A stretch of DNA of 64,000 bases from Clostridium lacusfryxellense. Lineage in GTDB: Bacteria > Bacillota > Clostridia > Clostridiales > Clostridiaceae. The notes under the pieces are model-generated. The model did not search any database and was not told where the DNA came from. It saw only the letters and a list, made by a program, of their open reading frames with translations. This document shows, one piece after another, positions 62,283 through 64,000 of this stretch; the first letter of the stretch is position 1; the number at the start of each line of letters is the position of its first letter. The position numbers and the translations under genes were made by a program. The DNA lies in contig NZ_JAHLEB010000011.1 of assembly GCF_018861735.1 (NCBI RefSeq), positions 52,198 through 116,197 of the forward strand, given 5' to 3'.

Positions 62283-62416
62283 ATAAGGAATTGAGTTTTC
62301 AGTAAGGCACAGCTATGTTCTTTATACCCCTAATGATGAAAACCAAAGTGAAAGTAACACAATATCAATTGAGTTACTTTCACATTGGGGCTATTGACCA
62401 TTCCTTATTTTTTTCA
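62283..62416 (+). ncRNA. Candidate structured RNA ending in a U run
   Basis: Nested pairing: ATAAGGAAT (62283-62291) with ATTCCTTAT (62400-62408); CCCC-AAT (62327-62334) with ATTGGGG (62384-62390); GTGAAAGTAAC (62348-62358) with GTTACTTTCAC (62373-62383). T7 follows the outer stem. No open frame covers it. An RNA of about 130 nt on the plus strand is plausible but unproven. Confidence 0.4.
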
Positions 62417-62674
62417 TTTTCAACGTAACATAACGTGTTGACTTTTTACTTTGAATGTATTATAACGGTCTTAATTATTTAATATCTCTAACGCACTTTG
62501 TTTGTTGCTACCGCACTGCATATCTGAATCAAGTGAACTTCCGATACTCCGTTTGGTGTTTCTTTATTTGTTTTATTTTTTGTACCACAATATTAATTAT
62601 AGTTGTTAAGCGCTTAATTAAATTTAACTAAATGCTTAACAAGCCTTATACATCAATGTTTTCAGTTTTTGAAT

Positions 62675-63577
62675 TTATATTGTTTTTTTAGGAGTGGCTT
62701 TGGGAGTTATTCTTTTCTTCTCCAGTTCTTCTAATAATTCTCTATATTTACTTTGATATTCCTCTATCTCTTTACTATGTTTAAATTGTTCCTGGCTAAA
62801 TTTATTATTCAATTCTTCTTTAACTTCTGCAACTTCTAATCTTATATTTAATTGATTTTCTTTTTTTAATGTTTCTAATTCCTTATGGTTATCTTGTGAT
62901 GCCTTTTCCATGCTCTTATTCAATTGATTAACAGTATAATCATTATCCCTAATGATATTATCCTTATCTATGTTTCTGGCCTGAGCATCTGCTAGAAGCT
63001 TTTTATACTCTTCTAATTCAACCTTATATTGTTTGTATTCTTGTAGATCACTCAGCAGCATATCATTCTTGTTTTTATATTCTTCTACGATTAAAGTTTT
63101 ATCCTTTATGTTACCTAATAATTGCTCGACTTGGTTGTTATGATCTATTCTGATGCTTAGTAATTCATCACTGCTCTTTTTACTATCTTCTTGTACTACA
63201 AGTAAATTACTGTAAACCTCTTGTAATTCATCCTTTTGATTTGTAATACTAATTTCTTTATCTGATAACATATCTTTATATGTATTGTTTAGTTCTTCAA
63301 GTTCTATATCTTTATTACATATTAAATTGTTGCTGCCATCTGCAATACTTATGAAAGAGTTCAATATTGCATCTAAATTAGCCTGGATAATAGTTGTATC
63401 TTTACTTAAAAAACTATTCTGTTTAACATTTTCAAGTTCCATGAGGCCGACCACTTTATTAAAATATTGTTCCTGGGTCATTCCTAGATCCTTCAACTGT
63501 TGTTGCAACTTATCCTTAGTATCCTGAGCTAACCTATAGCTTGTAACTACATTTTTACTTTCTTTTATATCTTCCAT
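62675..63577 (-). CDS. Coiled-coil protein with N-terminal RHH-like segment
   Basis: A 300-aa protein starting MEDIKESKNVVTSYRLAQDT. Residues 8-40 (VVTSYRLAQDTKDKLQQQL...MTQEQYFNKVV) look like a ribbon-helix-helix or similar N-terminal DNA-binding unit. The rest, about 60-290, is a long coiled coil. The basic tail is PKATPKKTI. This layout (short binding head, long coiled coil) resembles plasmid-borne proteins of KfrA type. The ATG at 63577 follows AGGAG; an upstream start at 63634 is rejected. Its leader has TGTAATAC repeats. It neighbours an integrase remnant, so a mobile-element origin is likely. Confidence 0.65.
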   Translation of the reverse strand: MEDIKESKNVVTSYRLAQDTKDKLQQQLKDLGMTQEQYFNKVVGLMELENVKQNSFLSKDTTIIQANLDAILNSFISIADGSNNLICNKDIELEELNNTYKDMLSDKEISITNQKDELQEVYSNLLVVQEDSKKSSDELLSIRIDHNNQVEQLLGNIKDKTLIVEEYKNKNDMLLSDLQEYKQYKVELEEYKKLLADAQARNIDKDNIIRDNDYTVNQLNKSMEKASQDNHKELETLKKENQLNIRLEVAEVKEELNNKFSQEQFKHSKEIEEYQSKYRELLEELEKKRITPKATPKKTI

Positions 63578-63635
63578 TATTATCACTCCTATAATATATT
63601 TTAATTTGTAGTACACTAATAATAGCGTAAACACG

Positions 63636-63672
63636 TTGTAATACCTATGTTTATATTGTAATACATATTACA
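63636..63672. promoter_or_regulatory. Repeats upstream of the coiled-coil gene
   Basis: TTGTAATACCTAT (63636-63648) and TTGTAATACATAT (63656-63668) are direct repeats 20 bp apart with one difference. The second overlaps the palindrome TGTAATA-CA-TATTACA (63657-63672). Candidate operator for the RHH-like N-terminus. Confidence 0.45.
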
Positions 63673-63692
63673 TCAATAGTCAATTAAGAATA

Positions 63693-63722
63693 AAAAAAAG
63701 AAGGTATTTTTCTTAAATACCC
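63693..63722 (-). terminator. Terminator beyond the integrase remnant
   Basis: GGTATTT (63702-63708) pairs with AAATACC (63716-63722) around TTCTT and is flanked by GAAG/CTTC-type pairing; on the minus strand T8 follows. It lies just after the stop of the integrase remnant. Confidence 0.65.
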
Positions 63723-63723
63723 T

Positions 63724-63894
63724 CTATAATAATTGAATGTGCTTATTTAAAGCATTTTCTACCTCTTCTGTACGAAGATTAATATATTTTTGTGTAGTTT
63801 TTAAATCTGAATGTTGAAGGAGTTCTCTGACCAAAGCCACATTGTAATTATTATTGATATATATCTGAGTGGCAAAATACTTACGAAAGTTATC
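63724..63894 (-). pseudogene. C-terminal remnant of a tyrosine recombinase (phage integrase type)
   Basis: A 56-codon minus-strand tail reading DNFRKYFATQIYINNNYNVA, then LVRELLQHSDLKTTQKYI and a C-terminal helix. The pattern HxxRKxFAT...LLxHSDxxTTxxYI is the conserved end of XerC/D and phage integrases, including the catalytic Arg and Tyr. A stop codon lies three codons upstream, and the expected active-site His before NFRK is replaced by Asp, so it is a truncated relic. It marks a former mobile element at the right edge. Confidence 0.75.
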
Positions 63895-64000
63895 TATAGG
63901 TTAAGCAACAAATACTAGTATTTAAGATAACTTACACGATGTTTATATGTATTACACGTAACTTATTATTTCAAATTAGTTTCCAATTTATTACCTTCCT
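63895..64000. other. Right-edge sequence without a recognised gene
   Basis: About 100 bp left of the window edge, AT-rich, with GTATTACA on the plus strand (63949), the same octamer (inverted) as in the operator-like repeats at 63636-63672. Nothing else is visible. Confidence 0.4.

Larger units (their letters stand above)
61726..62674. other. Gene-poor 949-bp region rich in hairpins
   Basis: No credible gene. It holds a 10-bp-arm hairpin at about 61802-61846, a perfect 36-bp palindrome at 61950-61985, the right copy of the 33-bp repeat (62084-62116), a terminator-like hairpin at 62136-62172, and the nested structure at 62283-62416. A short plus-strand tail encoding GVIQTYVGETPI and a stop overlaps the 33-bp repeat. 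Confidence 0.6.

Overview
The window is AT-rich chromosomal DNA from a spore-forming anaerobic Firmicute, most likely Clostridium sensu stricto. The evidence is spore-coat CotS-type genes, spoIIP, CotF-like proteins, the anaerobic sulfite reductase operon asrABC, and an Re-citrate synthase/aconitase/isocitrate dehydrogenase operon of the clostridial kind. Strong GGAGG-type ribosome sites and frequent TTG/GTG starts also fit. No rRNA, tRNA or CRISPR array was seen. The species cannot be named from the sequence alone.

Layout. 0-3.6 kb: spore-coat kinase-fold genes (CotS family) with a divergent CotSA-like glycosyltransferase, followed by a ~283-bp inverted-repeat element. 3.9-5.8 kb: two unrecognised polytopic membrane proteins. 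6-9.5 kb: larB and larC (nickel-pincer cofactor synthesis) behind an AgrC-like sensor kinase. 9.7-13 kb: a glycosyltransferase / flippase-like / glycosyltransferase operon, probably for glycolipid. 13.3-17.8 kb: CotF-like pair, CPBP protease, CAP-domain exoprotein, a 55-aa phage-like protein and an aldehyde dehydrogenase. 18.1-22 kb: potABCD polyamine uptake. 22-26.4 kb: a LanFEG/CprABC-type immunity ABC transporter with its two-component system. 26.5-29.3 kb: a hypothetical protein, a DUF4349 lipoprotein and an HD-GYP protein. 29.5-31.3 kb: a plasmid-type partition cassette (ribbon-helix-helix gene, iterons, ParM-like actin, ParR-like protein), followed by topoisomerase III.

33.8-46.4 kb: a DEDDh exonuclease, an HNH-like gene with no standard start codon, a DUF1540 protein, the Re-citrate synthase - aconitase - isocitrate dehydrogenase - rluF operon (the oxidative route to 2-oxoglutarate and glutamate), a second CPBP protease, a secreted repeat protein, an Old Yellow Enzyme, spoIIP and an RpiR regulator. 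46.6-50.5 kb: a soluble histidine kinase, an ECF sigma gene broken by a nonsense codon, and mannose-1-phosphate guanylyltransferase. 50.6-55.3 kb: a 1353-aa SF1 helicase with a decayed Vsr-like nuclease tail plus a small acidic partner, the best candidate for a defence-type unit. 55.4-60.2 kb: a LacI-type regulator, then asrABC with a Crp/Fnr regulator. 60.2-64 kb: a scarred region with a chemotaxis-receptor fragment, hairpins, an RHH/coiled-coil protein and an integrase remnant, suggesting the trace of a mobile element.

The most notable points are the chromosomal ParM/ParR cassette bounded by members of a dispersed palindromic repeat family; the helicase with a substituted nuclease centre and its small partner; the HNH gene with an apparent AUA start behind a leader hairpin; the broken ECF sigma gene; and two candidate structured RNAs (3.6-3.8 kb and 62.3-62.4 kb).
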